Origin: Sphingopyxis sp. LK2115
Lineage (GTDB): Bacteria; Pseudomonadota; Alphaproteobacteria; Sphingomonadales; Sphingomonadaceae
Assembly: GCF_014595975.1 (NCBI RefSeq)
Contig: NZ_JABWGQ010000050.1
Span: 1 to 61,691, forward strand
Direction of reading: 5' to 3'
Length of the DNA: 61,691 nucleotides
Each line of letters starts with the position of its first letter. Positions within the stretch are counted from its first letter, which is position 1. The position numbers were made by a program, and so were the translations under genes. Below the pieces are notes generated by a model. The model ran no database searches. It was not told where the DNA came from and saw nothing but the letters and a program-made list of their open reading frames with translations. Of the stretch, positions 28,195 through 36,567 are shown one piece after another.

Positions 28195-28563
28195 CTAATT
28201 CACATCGGCGCGCGCGCCCATCGCGCGGATCATCGGCAGATAATCCTCGGCGGAGATGGATTTTTCGAACTGCACACCGGTCTTGCCGCCCAGCGACCAG
28301 ACCACCTTGGCGGCCGCCCGGCCGATGATCGGCATCCGGAATACGACAAGGTCGCCGGGATCGAGCCCGCGTTCGAAACGCATCAGCAGGCCGTCGGCGC
28401 TGATGTTGACGCAGGTGCACATTTCCTGCCGACCGTCAGGCATGACGAAGGGCAGGCGGCAATAGACGTCGCTCCGCGGAGCGATCCGCTGGTCGAGGCC
28501 GACATAATGGGCCTTGCTCGTGTCGATCTTGCGCATTTTCGTGGACCTTGCTGGTTTGGGCAT
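28195..28563 (-). CDS. PilZ-domain protein
   Basis: A 122-aa single-domain PilZ protein, a likely c-di-GMP receptor. It has the Arg-rich entry (LDQRIAPRSDV, around residues 24-34) and the N-x-S-x-x-G motif (VNISADGLLM) that together bind the dinucleotide. The first motif is RxxxR-like but spread, so affinity is uncertain. A second start at 28536 (MRKID) is possible. An EAL-domain gene lies 6 kb away, so both ends of c-di-GMP signalling occur in the window. The target is unknown. Confidence 0.85.
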   Translation of the reverse strand: MPKPARSTKMRKIDTSKAHYVGLDQRIAPRSDVYCRLPFVMPDGRQEMCTCVNISADGLLMRFERGLDPGDLVVFRMPIIGRAAAKVVWSLGGKTGVQFEKSISAEDYLPMIRAMGARADVN

Positions 28564-28610
28564 GACGTTCCACCGGAATGCTGAAGAAGTGGTAAATGAT
28601 CTTTGCCGCC

Positions 28611-29837
28611 TTAACGGGTCACGAGCCCGTGTTTTTTGGCGCCGAGGCTCAGGGGAACGTCGCCGTCGGACGGGACGATGCGATGGGCGGGGTCGCGAAC
28701 GACGCTGCCGCCGACCTTCACCGCGCCCTCTTCGAGCTTGCGGCGCGCTTCCTTGTTCGACGCGGCGAAGCCGAGTTCGCGCAGGGCATCGACGATGCCG
28801 ATCCCGTCGGCAGGCGCCGCGACGCGCGGAAGGTCGCCGCCAATCTGTCCCTTTTCAAAGGTTTGCGCCGCCGTTTCGGCGGCAGCCTTGGCCGCGTCGG
28901 CGCCGCGGCACATCGCGGTCGCCTCGTTCGCCAGGATTTTCTTCGCCTCGTTGATCTCGGCGCCCGCGAGCTTTTCCAATCGCGCGATCTCGTCCAGCGG
29001 CAGGTCGGTAAAGAGCTTCAGAAACTTGCCGACGTCGCGGTCGTCGCAGTTGCGCCAATATTGCCAATAGTCAAAATGGGACAGTTGATCGGGATTGAGC
29101 CAGACCGCGCCGGCGGCGGTTTTGCCCATTTTGGCGCCCGCGGCGGTGGTGAGCAGCGGAGTCGTCAGGCCATAGAGGTCGGCGCCGTCCATGCGGCGTC
29201 CCAGCTCCATGCCGTTCACGATATTGCCCCACTGGTCCGACCCGCCCATCTGAAGCCGCACGCCCATTTCGCGCGACAGGTGGCGAAAGTCATAACCCTG
29301 GAGGATCATGTAATTGAACTCGAGGAAGGTCATCGGCTGTTCGCGATCGAGCCGCAGCTTGACCGAATCAAAGGTCAACATGCGGTTGATCGTGAAATGC
29401 GTGCCGACTTCCTGGAGCAGCTCGATATAGCCGAGCTTGCCGAGCCAGTCCTGATTGTCGACCATCACCGCGTCGGTCGGGCCGTCGCCGAAGTTCAGGA
29501 ACTGCCGAAAGATGCCGAAGATCGACGCGATGTTCGCCGCGATCGTCTCGTCCGAGAGCATCTTGCGGCTTTCGTCGCGCCCCGTTGGGTCGCCGATCCG
29601 CGTCGTTCCGCCGCCCATCAGCACGATGGGCTTGTGCCCCGTCTGTTGCAGCCGGCGCAGCATCATGATCTGAACGAGGCTGCCGACGTGGAGCGAGGGC
29701 GCGGTGGCGTCGAACCCGATATATCCGGGGACGATCTGTTTCGCGGCAAGCGCATCGAGCCCTTCCGCGTCGGTCATCTGATGGATATAGCCTCGCTCGT
29801 CGAGAAGGCGCAGCAGGTCGGATTTATAGTTCGTCAT
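28611..29837 (-). CDS. tyrS: Tyrosyl-tRNA synthetase
   Basis: A 408-aa class I synthetase that charges tRNA-Tyr. The HIGH-type motif is HVGS in [11 protein letters not shown]; the KMSKS loop reads KMGKT in [14 protein letters not shown], an accepted variant of the bacterial enzyme. The C-terminal S4-like RNA-binding domain starts about residue 345 ([21 protein letters not shown]). It is divergent from the DOMON-like gene with a 41-bp gap. Confidence 0.96.
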   Translation of the reverse strand: MTNYKSDLLRLLDERGYIHQMTDAEGLDALAAKQIVPGYIGFDATAPSLHVGSLVQIMMLRRLQQTGHKPIVLMGGGTTRIGDPTGRDESRKMLSDETIAANIASIFGIFRQFLNFGDGPTDAVMVDNQDWLGKLGYIELLQEVGTHFTINRMLTFDSVKLRLDREQPMTFLEFNYMILQGYDFRHLSREMGVRLQMGGSDQWGNIVNGMELGRRMDGADLYGLTTPLLTTAAGAKMGKTAAGAVWLNPDQLSHFDYWQYWRNCDDRDVGKFLKLFTDLPLDEIARLEKLAGAEINEAKKILANEATAMCRGADAAKAAAETAAQTFEKGQIGGDLPRVAAPADGIGIVDALRELGFAASNKEARRKLEEGAVKVGGSVVRDPAHRIVPSDGDVPLSLGAKKHGLVTR

Positions 29838-29878
29838 AGCGGGCGGGCGCTTAGCATGGGGTTTGATATTTGGATAGC

Positions 29879-30427
29879 ATGCGCAAGGAGCTGATCTGTC
29901 ACCCCGGCACGCCCGCGCGCGCCGTGCGATCGGTCGCGGTCGAGGTCAGCCTGTCGTTCGACGATGGCTTTGCCCTCCGTTTCATCGTCGCCGGCGCGAT
30001 CGCCGATCTGGTGCTGCCCGATGGCGAGGGCGAGCTGGTCATCGCCGACAGCGCCACCGACGGCCTGTGGGAAAGCACCTGTTTCGAGGCATTTCTGACC
30101 GAAGAGGGGCAGGCGGATTATACCGAATTCAACTATGCGCCCGATGGGCGCTGGGCCTGTTACCAGTTCGACGATTATCGTTCGCTCCTGCGCTCCGACG
30201 ATCTGGCGCCGTGGGAAATCTCGGCGGAACGCGGCGAACAAAGCTATGCGCTGCGGATCGAGCCGGGCATTTTTCCCGATGTCGGCGCAAAGCTGGGCCT
30301 CGCCGCGGTGATCGAGGAAATCGATGGCACCAAAAGCTATTGGGCGCTCGCCCATCCGCCGGGGCAGCCCGATTTCCACCATCCCGATTGCTTTGCCCTG
30401 ACGCTTGAGGCACGCGGGCGGGCATGA
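29879..30427 (+). CDS. DOMON-like domain protein
   Basis: A 182-aa protein resembling the DOMON-like (family 9 carbohydrate-binding-like) beta-sandwich proteins. Useful marks are [34 protein letters not shown] and [32 protein letters not shown]. It has no signal peptide. The ATG at 29879 is preferred to a TTG three codons earlier. It overlaps the NamZ-type gene by 4 bases (ATGA). The tight pairing suggests it binds a sugar or muropeptide for that enzyme, but this is an inference. Confidence 0.72.
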   Translation: MRKELICHPGTPARAVRSVAVEVSLSFDDGFALRFIVAGAIADLVLPDGEGELVIADSATDGLWESTCFEAFLTEEGQADYTEFNYAPDGRWACYQFDDYRSLLRSDDLAPWEISAERGEQSYALRIEPGIFPDVGAKLGLAAVIEEIDGTKSYWALAHPPGQPDFHHPDCFALTLEARGRA

Positions 30428-31632
30428 CGACGCTTTTCGGTATCGACCGCCTGCTCGCCGACCCGGCGCTCCTGAAACCGCTCGGGGGCAAGCGCGTCGC
30501 GCTGCTCGCCCATCCCGCCTCGGTCACGGCCGAATTGACGCACAGCCTTGATGCGCTGATTGCCGCGGGGGTCAAGGTCACGGCGGTGTTCGGCCCGCAG
30601 CATGGCGTGCGCGGCGACCTGCAGGACAATATGATGGAGTCGCCCGATTTCACCGATCCGGTGTATGAAGTGCCATGTTTTAGCCTATATGGTGAGGTGC
30701 GGCGCCCGACCGGCCAGTCGATGCACAGTTTCGACGTGATGCTCGTCGACCTTCAGGATCTCGGCTGCCGCATCTACACATATGTCACGACCCTGCTCTA
30801 TGTGCTGGAGGCCGCGGCGCAGCATGGCAAGGCGGTGTGGGTGCTCGACCGCCCCAATCCCGCCGGGCGACCCGTCGAAGGGACGCGCCTGCGTTCTGGT
30901 TGGGAAAGTTTCGTCGGCGCGGGGCCGATGGTCATGCGCCACGGGCTGACGATGGGCGAGATGGGGCACTGGTTTATCCGCCATTTCAACCTCGATGTCG
31001 ACTATCGCGTCATCGAGATGGAGGGATGGGAACCCGATGGCCCCGGCTTTGGCTGGCCGGCGGATCGCGTCTGGATCAACCCCAGTCCCAATGCGCCGAA
31101 CGTCAACATGGCCCGCGCCTATGCCGGCACGGTGATGGTCGAGGGCGCGACGCTCAGTGAAGGGCGCGGCACGACGCGCCCGCTCGAACTGTTCGGGGCG
31201 CCCGACATCGACGCCAAGGCGGTGATCGCCGAGATGCACCGGCTGGCGCCCGAATGGCTGGGCGGGTGCAAGCTGCGCGACATCTGGTTCCAGCCGACCT
31301 TCCACAAACATGTCGGGCAACTTTGCAGCGGCGTCCATATCCATGCCGAGGGTGCGTGGTACGACCATGCCGCCTTTCGCCCGTGGCGCGTGCAGGCGCT
31401 GGGGTTCAAGGCGATCCGCTCGCTCTGGCCCGACTATCCGATCTGGCGCGGGCTCGATTTCAAATATGAATATACCGAGGACATGCTGGCGATCGACGTG
31501 ATCAACGGCGGACCGGAGTTGCGCGCGTGGGTCGACGATGCGGACGCCGAACCGGGCGACCTCGATGCGCTCTCGCTGCCCGATGAGGCGGGCTGGCGGG
31601 ACGAGGTGGAAGGGCTTTTGCTTTATCGTTAG
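30424..31632 (+). CDS. DUF1343 / NamZ-type exo-beta-N-acetylmuramidase
   Basis: A 402-aa protein of the DUF1343 family; its founder NamZ of Bacillus subtilis (GH171) releases terminal N-acetylmuramic acid from peptidoglycan fragments. Conserved stretches are VFGPQHGVRGDLQDNM, LVDLQDLGCRIYTYVTTLLYVLE, WVLDRPNPAGR, NMARAYAGTVMVEGATLSEGRGTTRP and WFQPTFHKHVGQLCSGVHIH. No signal peptide is visible, so the enzyme is probably cytoplasmic and acts on imported fragments, in cell-wall recycling. It is coupled to the DOMON-like gene and followed by a secreted M24 peptidase. Confidence 0.85.
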   Translation: MTTLFGIDRLLADPALLKPLGGKRVALLAHPASVTAELTHSLDALIAAGVKVTAVFGPQHGVRGDLQDNMMESPDFTDPVYEVPCFSLYGEVRRPTGQSMHSFDVMLVDLQDLGCRIYTYVTTLLYVLEAAAQHGKAVWVLDRPNPAGRPVEGTRLRSGWESFVGAGPMVMRHGLTMGEMGHWFIRHFNLDVDYRVIEMEGWEPDGPGFGWPADRVWINPSPNAPNVNMARAYAGTVMVEGATLSEGRGTTRPLELFGAPDIDAKAVIAEMHRLAPEWLGGCKLRDIWFQPTFHKHVGQLCSGVHIHAEGAWYDHAAFRPWRVQALGFKAIRSLWPDYPIWRGLDFKYEYTEDMLAIDVINGGPELRAWVDDADAEPGDLDALSLPDEAGWRDEVEGLLLYR

Positions 31633-31653
31633 TCGATTTTCGCGAACATCAGA

Positions 31654-31773
31654 TCCGTTCGTGCCGAACTTGTCGAAGCACCGTTCTTCCATGACGCTGA
31701 CGGAAAGAACGGCCCCCTTCGACTGGCTTGTCGGTCGAAAGGGGACAGGCTTCGACAGGTTCGGGTGAACGGG
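31654..31773. repeat. Dispersed repeat, family 2, copy 2
   Basis: Starts CCGTTCGTGCCGAACTTGTC and ends GGTTCGGGTGAACGGG, with GAAAGAACGGCCCCCTTCG inside. The ends are roughly complementary. It occupies almost all of the gap between the NamZ-type gene and the M24 peptidase, ending just before that gene's ribosome binding site. Confidence 0.7.
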
Positions 31774-31790
31774 AACGGGAGAGAGTTGTG

Positions 31791-33035
31791 ATGCACCGGC
31801 GGCAATTCATGCGGACTGCGGCACTGACCGGACTCGCATTGACAGCATCGGTATCGGCGCTGGCCGCCGATACGGCGGGCCTGCCCAACCTTGCCGCGGC
31901 CGCGGTGCCGATCGGCACCGCCGAGCGCATGGCGCGGATCGCCCAGGCCAGGGAATTGATGGCCGCGAACGACATCGGCGCGCTGCTGATCGAGCCGGGA
32001 TCCAGCCTGATCTACTTCACCGGGGTGCGCTGGTCGCGCAGCGAAAGGCTGACCGCCGCGGTGCTGACGCGCGAGGGCGAGGTGGCGGTGGTCACGCCCT
32101 TTTTCGAAGAACCATCGGTGCGCGAAAGCCTGGGCGTCGGCGCCGAGGTGCTGACCTGGAACGAGGATGAGAACCCGCTTGCTGCCGTCGCGGCCTGGCT
32201 TGGCAGACGCGGGCTGGCCAGGGGCAAGATCGGAGTCGAGGAAACGGTGCGGTATTTCGCAGTCGACGGGCTGAAGCAAGCCATGCCCGACGCCACCCTC
32301 GTCAATGGCGCGCCCGTCGTGCGCGGGTGCCGGATGCACAAATCCGCGGCCGAAATTGCGCTGATGCAGGTCGCGAACGACATCACGGTCGCCGCCTATC
32401 GCCACACGGCGCCGCGGATCGAGGCCGGGATGACGCCCGCCGAGATCGGCGCGATCATGCGCGCCGCGACGGTGGCGCTCGGCGGCAAGAGCGAGTTCGA
32501 GCTGATCCTGCTCGGCGAGGCGAGCGCTTATCCGCATGGGAGCGGCAAGCCGCAGGCGGTGACGCCGGGCGAGGTGGTGCTGATGGACTGCGGCGCCTCG
32601 GTCCATGGCTATCAGTCGGACATTTCGCGCAGCTTCGTTTACGGCAAGGCGAGCCCGCGCCAGCGGCAGGTCTGGGACCAGATGCGCAAGGGACAGGATG
32701 TCGCCTTCGCCGCCGCAAAGCTTGGCACCCCGGCGGGCGCAGTCGATGACGCGGTGCGCGCATATTATGAAAGCCTCGGCTGGGGACCGGACTATAAACT
32801 TCCCGGCACCTCGCACCGCACCGGTCATGGCATCGGGCTCGACGGGCACGAGCCGGTGAATCTGGTGCGCGGCGAAACGAAGCGGCTTGCGCCCGGCATG
32901 TGTTTCTCGAACGAGCCGGGGATTTATATTCCGGGCGAGTTCGGCATCCGGATCGAGGATTGTTTCCATATGACCGACAGCGGGCCGAAATGGTTCAGCG
33001 AACCGCCGCCGTCGCTGGATCATCCTTTCGACTGA
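31791..33035 (+). CDS. Exported M24-family Xaa-Pro peptidase
   Basis: A 414-aa metallopeptidase of the Xaa-Pro aminopeptidase/dipeptidase group. The N-terminus MHRRQFMRTAALTGLALTAS is a twin-arginine-type signal, with cleavage likely near ALAAD, so it acts in the periplasm. The metal ligands of the pita-bread fold are visible: Asp in LMDCGASVHGYQSDISR (two), His in GTSHRTGHGIGLDGH, Glu in CFSNEPGIY and Glu in GIRIEDCF. The ATG at 31791 is used because GGGAGAGAG precedes it and the signal peptide starts there. Export by Tat suggests that metal is loaded in the cytoplasm. Confidence 0.88.
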   Translation: MHRRQFMRTAALTGLALTASVSALAADTAGLPNLAAAAVPIGTAERMARIAQARELMAANDIGALLIEPGSSLIYFTGVRWSRSERLTAAVLTREGEVAVVTPFFEEPSVRESLGVGAEVLTWNEDENPLAAVAAWLGRRGLARGKIGVEETVRYFAVDGLKQAMPDATLVNGAPVVRGCRMHKSAAEIALMQVANDITVAAYRHTAPRIEAGMTPAEIGAIMRAATVALGGKSEFELILLGEASAYPHGSGKPQAVTPGEVVLMDCGASVHGYQSDISRSFVYGKASPRQRQVWDQMRKGQDVAFAAAKLGTPAGAVDDAVRAYYESLGWGPDYKLPGTSHRTGHGIGLDGHEPVNLVRGETKRLAPGMCFSNEPGIYIPGEFGIRIEDCFHMTDSGPKWFSEPPPSLDHPFD

Positions 33036-33040
33036 TAAAT

Positions 33041-33158
33041 CCGTTCACCCCGAACCTGGCGACGCCTGTTCTGGGCGACTGACCAATCCGCCGAAGGGGG
33101 CCGTTCATTCCTTTGGCGCCGCAGGAAGAAGGACGGCGCTTCGACCAGCTCGGCACCC
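33041..33158. repeat. Dispersed repeat, family 2, copy 3
   Basis: Starts with AATCCGTTCACCCCGAACCT just after the peptidase stop and runs to about CAGCTCGGCACCC, with GAAGGGGGCCGTTCATTCCT in the middle. It is the most diverged of the three copies. It separates the convergent peptidase and DUF817 genes. Confidence 0.55.
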
Positions 33159-33163
33159 ACGTA

Positions 33164-34021
33164 TCAGGCGTTCGCGTCAGGTTCTTTCGGCCGCTGCACC
33201 AAACTTACCAGCACGAACGAAATGATCATCAGCAGATACCAGCTGCCGAGCTTTTCCGGCCCGACCATGTGCCAGCCGTCATTCTGGCTCGGATAGGTCC
33301 AGGCGCGGGCAAAGGTGCCGATATTTTCGGCGAACCAGATGAACAACGCGACCAGCCCCCAGCCGACGAGCAGAGGCATCCGGCGATGGACGTGGAGCGG
33401 ACGGAACCACACCTGACAGCGCCAGAAGAGCAGGCCGGTCGCCGCGAACAGCAACCAGCGGACGTCATAGGTCCAATGGTGGGCGAAGAAATTGATATAG
33501 ATGGCGACGGCAAGCACATAGCTTGTCCAGACTGGCGGATAGCCCGTGTAGCGAAAGTCGAAGATCCGCCAGACGCGCGCGATATAGCTGCCGACCGCGG
33601 CATACATGAAACCAGAGAAAAGCGGCACCGCGCCGATGTGGAGCAGGCTCGCTTCGGGATATTGCCACGATCCCGCGGCGGTCTTGAACAGTTCCATCAC
33701 CGTGCCGACGATGTGGAAGATGAGGATGACCAGCGCTTCCCGTGGCGTTTCGAGCCGAAAGGCGAGCATGGCAAGCTGGATGAGCAGCGCGCCGATGGTG
33801 ATCGCGTCGTAGCGATGGAGCGGCGCATCGTCGGGCCAGAAGAAATGCGTGCCGAGCAGCAGTGCGAGCATCAGGCCGCCGAACAGGCAGGCCCAGCCCT
33901 GCTTGAACCCAAACACCAGAAGTTCGAGAAACCAGCCGCGCGGCCCCGGCGTAACCGCCATCGCTTCCAGTTGCGCGCGAACCGCGTGAAAGCGGCTGTG
34001 GCCGCGTTCGCGATCAGACAT
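33164..34021 (-). CDS. DUF817 family membrane protein
   Basis: A 285-aa integral membrane protein with about seven hydrophobic segments, matching the DUF817 family of unknown function. Telling stretches are FKTAAGSWQYPE, PLFSGFMYAAVGSYIARVWRIFDFRY, FFAHHWTYDVRW, HVHRRMPLLVGWGLVALFIWFAEN and YPSQNDGWHMV. The ATG at 34021 is preferred to a TTG 9 bases upstream. Its start overlaps the end of the Amj-type gene by 8 bases, so the two are translated together, which links this orphan family to envelope biogenesis by context only. Confidence 0.8.
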   Translation of the reverse strand: MSDRERGHSRFHAVRAQLEAMAVTPGPRGWFLELLVFGFKQGWACLFGGLMLALLLGTHFFWPDDAPLHRYDAITIGALLIQLAMLAFRLETPREALVILIFHIVGTVMELFKTAAGSWQYPEASLLHIGAVPLFSGFMYAAVGSYIARVWRIFDFRYTGYPPVWTSYVLAVAIYINFFAHHWTYDVRWLLFAATGLLFWRCQVWFRPLHVHRRMPLLVGWGLVALFIWFAENIGTFARAWTYPSQNDGWHMVGPEKLGSWYLLMIISFVLVSLVQRPKEPDANA

Positions 34022-34820
34022 GGACCGCAACCCACGCGATCAGCATCGCGGCAGGAAGCAGCAGCGCCTGCGCCAGCACCGTACCGGCAAGGCGGCTCAG
34101 CGAGATGAGGGTAATCGCGCGGCGGAAGTCGGCCTCGTCGACCTTACCCTCGACCGCGTCATCGGTCATCACCGACAATTGCGGGTCGATGAAAGCGAAC
34201 AGCAGGATCGTCGCAAAGCCGTTGATCAGCGCCGACAGCTGCGACGCGGTAACGCGAAACTCTGGCGCAAGATAGCCGGCATAGAGCGACGCGACGACGC
34301 CGACGGCGAGCAGCGATTGCGCAAGGCAGTTGGCGATCAACACGCCCCAGCCGATGCCCTTCGGCATCCGCCAGTTCCTGAGGTGCGACAGGCCGGGAAA
34401 CGTCAGTGATCGGGCCAATGTCCGAAGCCCGCTCGGACTTGCCGCCTTCAGCGCGAGCTTCGTCGTCGACCGATTATCCTGATACCAGCCGATCGCCGCG
34501 GCGAACATGCGCTGCCCCGTCGGCACCAGCAAAATGCCGATCAGCGTCGCCACGCTCGCGGCCGCCAGCACCAGCTGCATGTCGAGGAACAGATGCCCGC
34601 CGCTGCCGTCGTGGATACGCGTCTCGATCCGCTTGGCAAGGAAAGGCCCAAGGAAGCTGTTCGAGGTGCGCGAGAAGAGCACGAGGATGTTGAACAGCGC
34701 GAACGACATGGCGATGCGGCGGGTGCGCACCCCGGCGATGCGCGCGGCATAGGCGAGCGCGCCGATCAGGTTGATGAAGCCGGTGAGCAGCAGGATCGTG
34801 ACAAGGGGGAGGTCGATCAT
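34014..34820 (-). CDS. amj: Amj-type lipid II flippase family protein
   Basis: A 268-aa membrane protein with six or more hydrophobic segments, resembling the Amj (formerly DUF2837) family; Amj of Bacillus subtilis flips lipid II and can replace MurJ. Marks are NLIGALAYAARIAGVRTRRIAMSFALFNI, LFSRTSNSFLGPFLAKRIE and FIDPQLSVMTDDAVEGK. A second flippase alongside MurJ is common in this family's hosts. It starts just beyond a family 1 repeat and is coupled to DUF817. Flippase activity is inferred from the family. Confidence 0.8.
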   Translation of the reverse strand: MIDLPLVTILLLTGFINLIGALAYAARIAGVRTRRIAMSFALFNILVLFSRTSNSFLGPFLAKRIETRIHDGSGGHLFLDMQLVLAAASVATLIGILLVPTGQRMFAAAIGWYQDNRSTTKLALKAASPSGLRTLARSLTFPGLSHLRNWRMPKGIGWGVLIANCLAQSLLAVGVVASLYAGYLAPEFRVTASQLSALINGFATILLFAFIDPQLSVMTDDAVEGKVDEADFRRAITLISLSRLAGTVLAQALLLPAAMLIAWVAVHV

Positions 34821-34846
34821 GGCGGGCCTGAAGGAGCTTCTGAAAT

Positions 34847-34926
34847 CCGTTCACGTCGAGCGAAGCCGAGGCACCCATCGGTCGCGCGCGGCGTTGGGGT
34901 GTCTCGGCTTCGCTCGACACGAAGGG
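34847..34926. repeat. Dispersed palindromic repeat, family 1, copy 2
   Basis: CCGTTCACGTCGAGCGAAGC at one end and GTCTCGGCTTCGCTCGACAC followed by GAAGGGG at the other form a near-perfect inverted repeat with a GC-rich loop. It lies between the Amj-type gene and the end of the VWA gene. Confidence 0.75.
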
Positions 34927-35003
34927 GATTAGGGGATCGGTTCAACATTGCCAGCGAAGAAGTCGTGATCCCGGTCTGCGCCGGAATCGGGGAGCGGCGG
35001 GAA

Positions 35004-36182
35004 TCAATGCTTGCGCGTCAGTTCGCGCATCGCATCGTCAAGGCCCGCGAGGGTCAGCGGATACATGCGGTCGTTCATCAGCTGTTTGATCAGCTTCACC
35101 GACTGGGTGTAGCCCCAATGCGCTTCGGGCACCGGGTTCAGCCACACCGCTGCCGGATAGACATGCGTAATCCGCTGGAGCCACACCGCGCCCGATTCTT
35201 CGTTGAAATGTTCGACGCTGCCACCGGGGTGGGTGATTTCATAGGCGCTCATCGACGCATCGCCGACGAAGACGACCTTGTAATCATGGCCATATTTGTG
35301 AAGGATGTCCCACATCGGCGTGCGTTCGGACCAGCGACGCCGGTTGTCTTTCCACACCCCTTCATAGGGGCAGTTGTGGAAATAGAAGAACTCCAGATTC
35401 TTGAACTCGCTCGTCGCGGCGCTGAACAATTCCTCGCACAGCTTGATGAACGGGTCCATCGACCCGCCGACGTCGAGGAAGAGCAGCAGCTTGACCGCAT
35501 TGCGCCGCTCGGGGCGCATCTTGATGTCGAGCCAGCCCTGCCGCGCGGTGCCGTCGATCGTGCCGGCTATATCGAGCTCGTCGGCTGCGCCCTCGCGCGC
35601 GAACTTGCGCAGTCGGCGGAGCGCGATCTTGATGTTGCGGGTGCCGAGTTCCTTTGTGTTGTCGAGATTCTGGAACTCGCGCTTTTCCCAGACTTTCAGC
35701 GCGCGCTTGTGCCTGCTCTCGCCGCCTATGCGGACGCCTTCGGGGTTATAGCCCGAATTGCCGAAGGGGCTGGTGCCGCCGGTGCCGATCCATTTGTTGC
35801 CGCCCTCATGGCGCTTCTGCTGTTCCTCAAGCCGCTTTTTCAGCGTCTCCATGATCGCGTCCCAGTCGCCCAGCGACCTGATCGCTTCCATCTCTTCGGC
35901 GGTGAGATATTTCTCGGCAACGGCTTTCAGCCATTCTTCGGGAATGTCGACGGGATTCTGACCGTAATCGGCGAGCAGTCCCTTGAAAACCTTGTTGAAC
36001 ACCTGGTCGAAACGATCGAGCAGGCCTTCGTCCTTCACAAAAATCGCGCGGGATAGATAATAAAATTGTTCAGGGGTGCGGTCGATGACCTCGCGGTCGA
36101 GCGCCTCCAGCAGCATCAGATGCTCTTTCAGGCTGGCGGGAATGCCCGCGGCGCGAAGCTCGTCGAGGAAACCGAAAAACAT
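35004..36182 (-). CDS. CoxE-like VWA-domain protein
   Basis: A 392-aa protein with a C-terminal von Willebrand A domain of the CoxE type: LLLFLDVGGSMDPF (metal-binding D-x-G-x-S), FYFHNCPYEGVWKDN and VVFVGDASMSAYEI. The N-terminus (MFFGFLDELRAAGIPASLKEHLMLLEAL) is typical for the family. The ATG at 36182 is chosen because it gives the family start and normal length. Relatives act with MoxR-type AAA ATPases to assemble or insert metal cofactors, but no such ATPase gene is beside this one. The target protein is unknown. Confidence 0.83.
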   Translation of the reverse strand: MFFGFLDELRAAGIPASLKEHLMLLEALDREVIDRTPEQFYYLSRAIFVKDEGLLDRFDQVFNKVFKGLLADYGQNPVDIPEEWLKAVAEKYLTAEEMEAIRSLGDWDAIMETLKKRLEEQQKRHEGGNKWIGTGGTSPFGNSGYNPEGVRIGGESRHKRALKVWEKREFQNLDNTKELGTRNIKIALRRLRKFAREGAADELDIAGTIDGTARQGWLDIKMRPERRNAVKLLLFLDVGGSMDPFIKLCEELFSAATSEFKNLEFFYFHNCPYEGVWKDNRRRWSERTPMWDILHKYGHDYKVVFVGDASMSAYEITHPGGSVEHFNEESGAVWLQRITHVYPAAVWLNPVPEAHWGYTQSVKLIKQLMNDRMYPLTLAGLDDAMRELTRKH

Positions 36183-36567
36183 GCGGCAGGCGTAACCTGT
36201 CGACGCGGCGGGTGCAATCACTTTACGTTTACGGAAGGTGACGGACGGCCGGAGCAAGATCCATTTTCGGATGACGCCATTTGGCCGGGATCTGCCGTTT
36301 ACATTCCCCCGGAACGGGGAGGGGGCCCGTTTCGAAACGGAGATGGAGCGACCGGAACATGGCATCGTGACGAGAGTTTGGGTCTTTCCGTCCGCCCTGC
36401 GGGTTGCCGTCCCCCGTTCCGGGGAGGAACCGCCATGTCCGCTTCCACCCCGACCGGATCGCCCGCTGATCTCACGCGCCATCGGCGTCCGGGCACCTGT
36501 TGCCGCTTGCCAGGCGCGGCGATCGCCGCCAGATTGGTTTTGAAACGAAACCAAAGGAGCGATGCGC
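36183..36567. promoter_or_regulatory. 385-bp regulatory gap with two palindromes
   Basis: No gene is apparent. A perfect palindrome CCGTTTCGAAACGG is at 36327-36340, and TTGGTTT-N7-AAACCAA at 36534-36554 ends directly on the AAGGAG site (36554-36559) of the hydrolase gene. Two GC-rich imperfect inverted stretches (around 36303-36325 and 36410-36430) also lie here. The second palindrome could let a TetR-type repressor block transcription or translation of the hydrolase; no such gene is adjacent. Confidence 0.5.
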
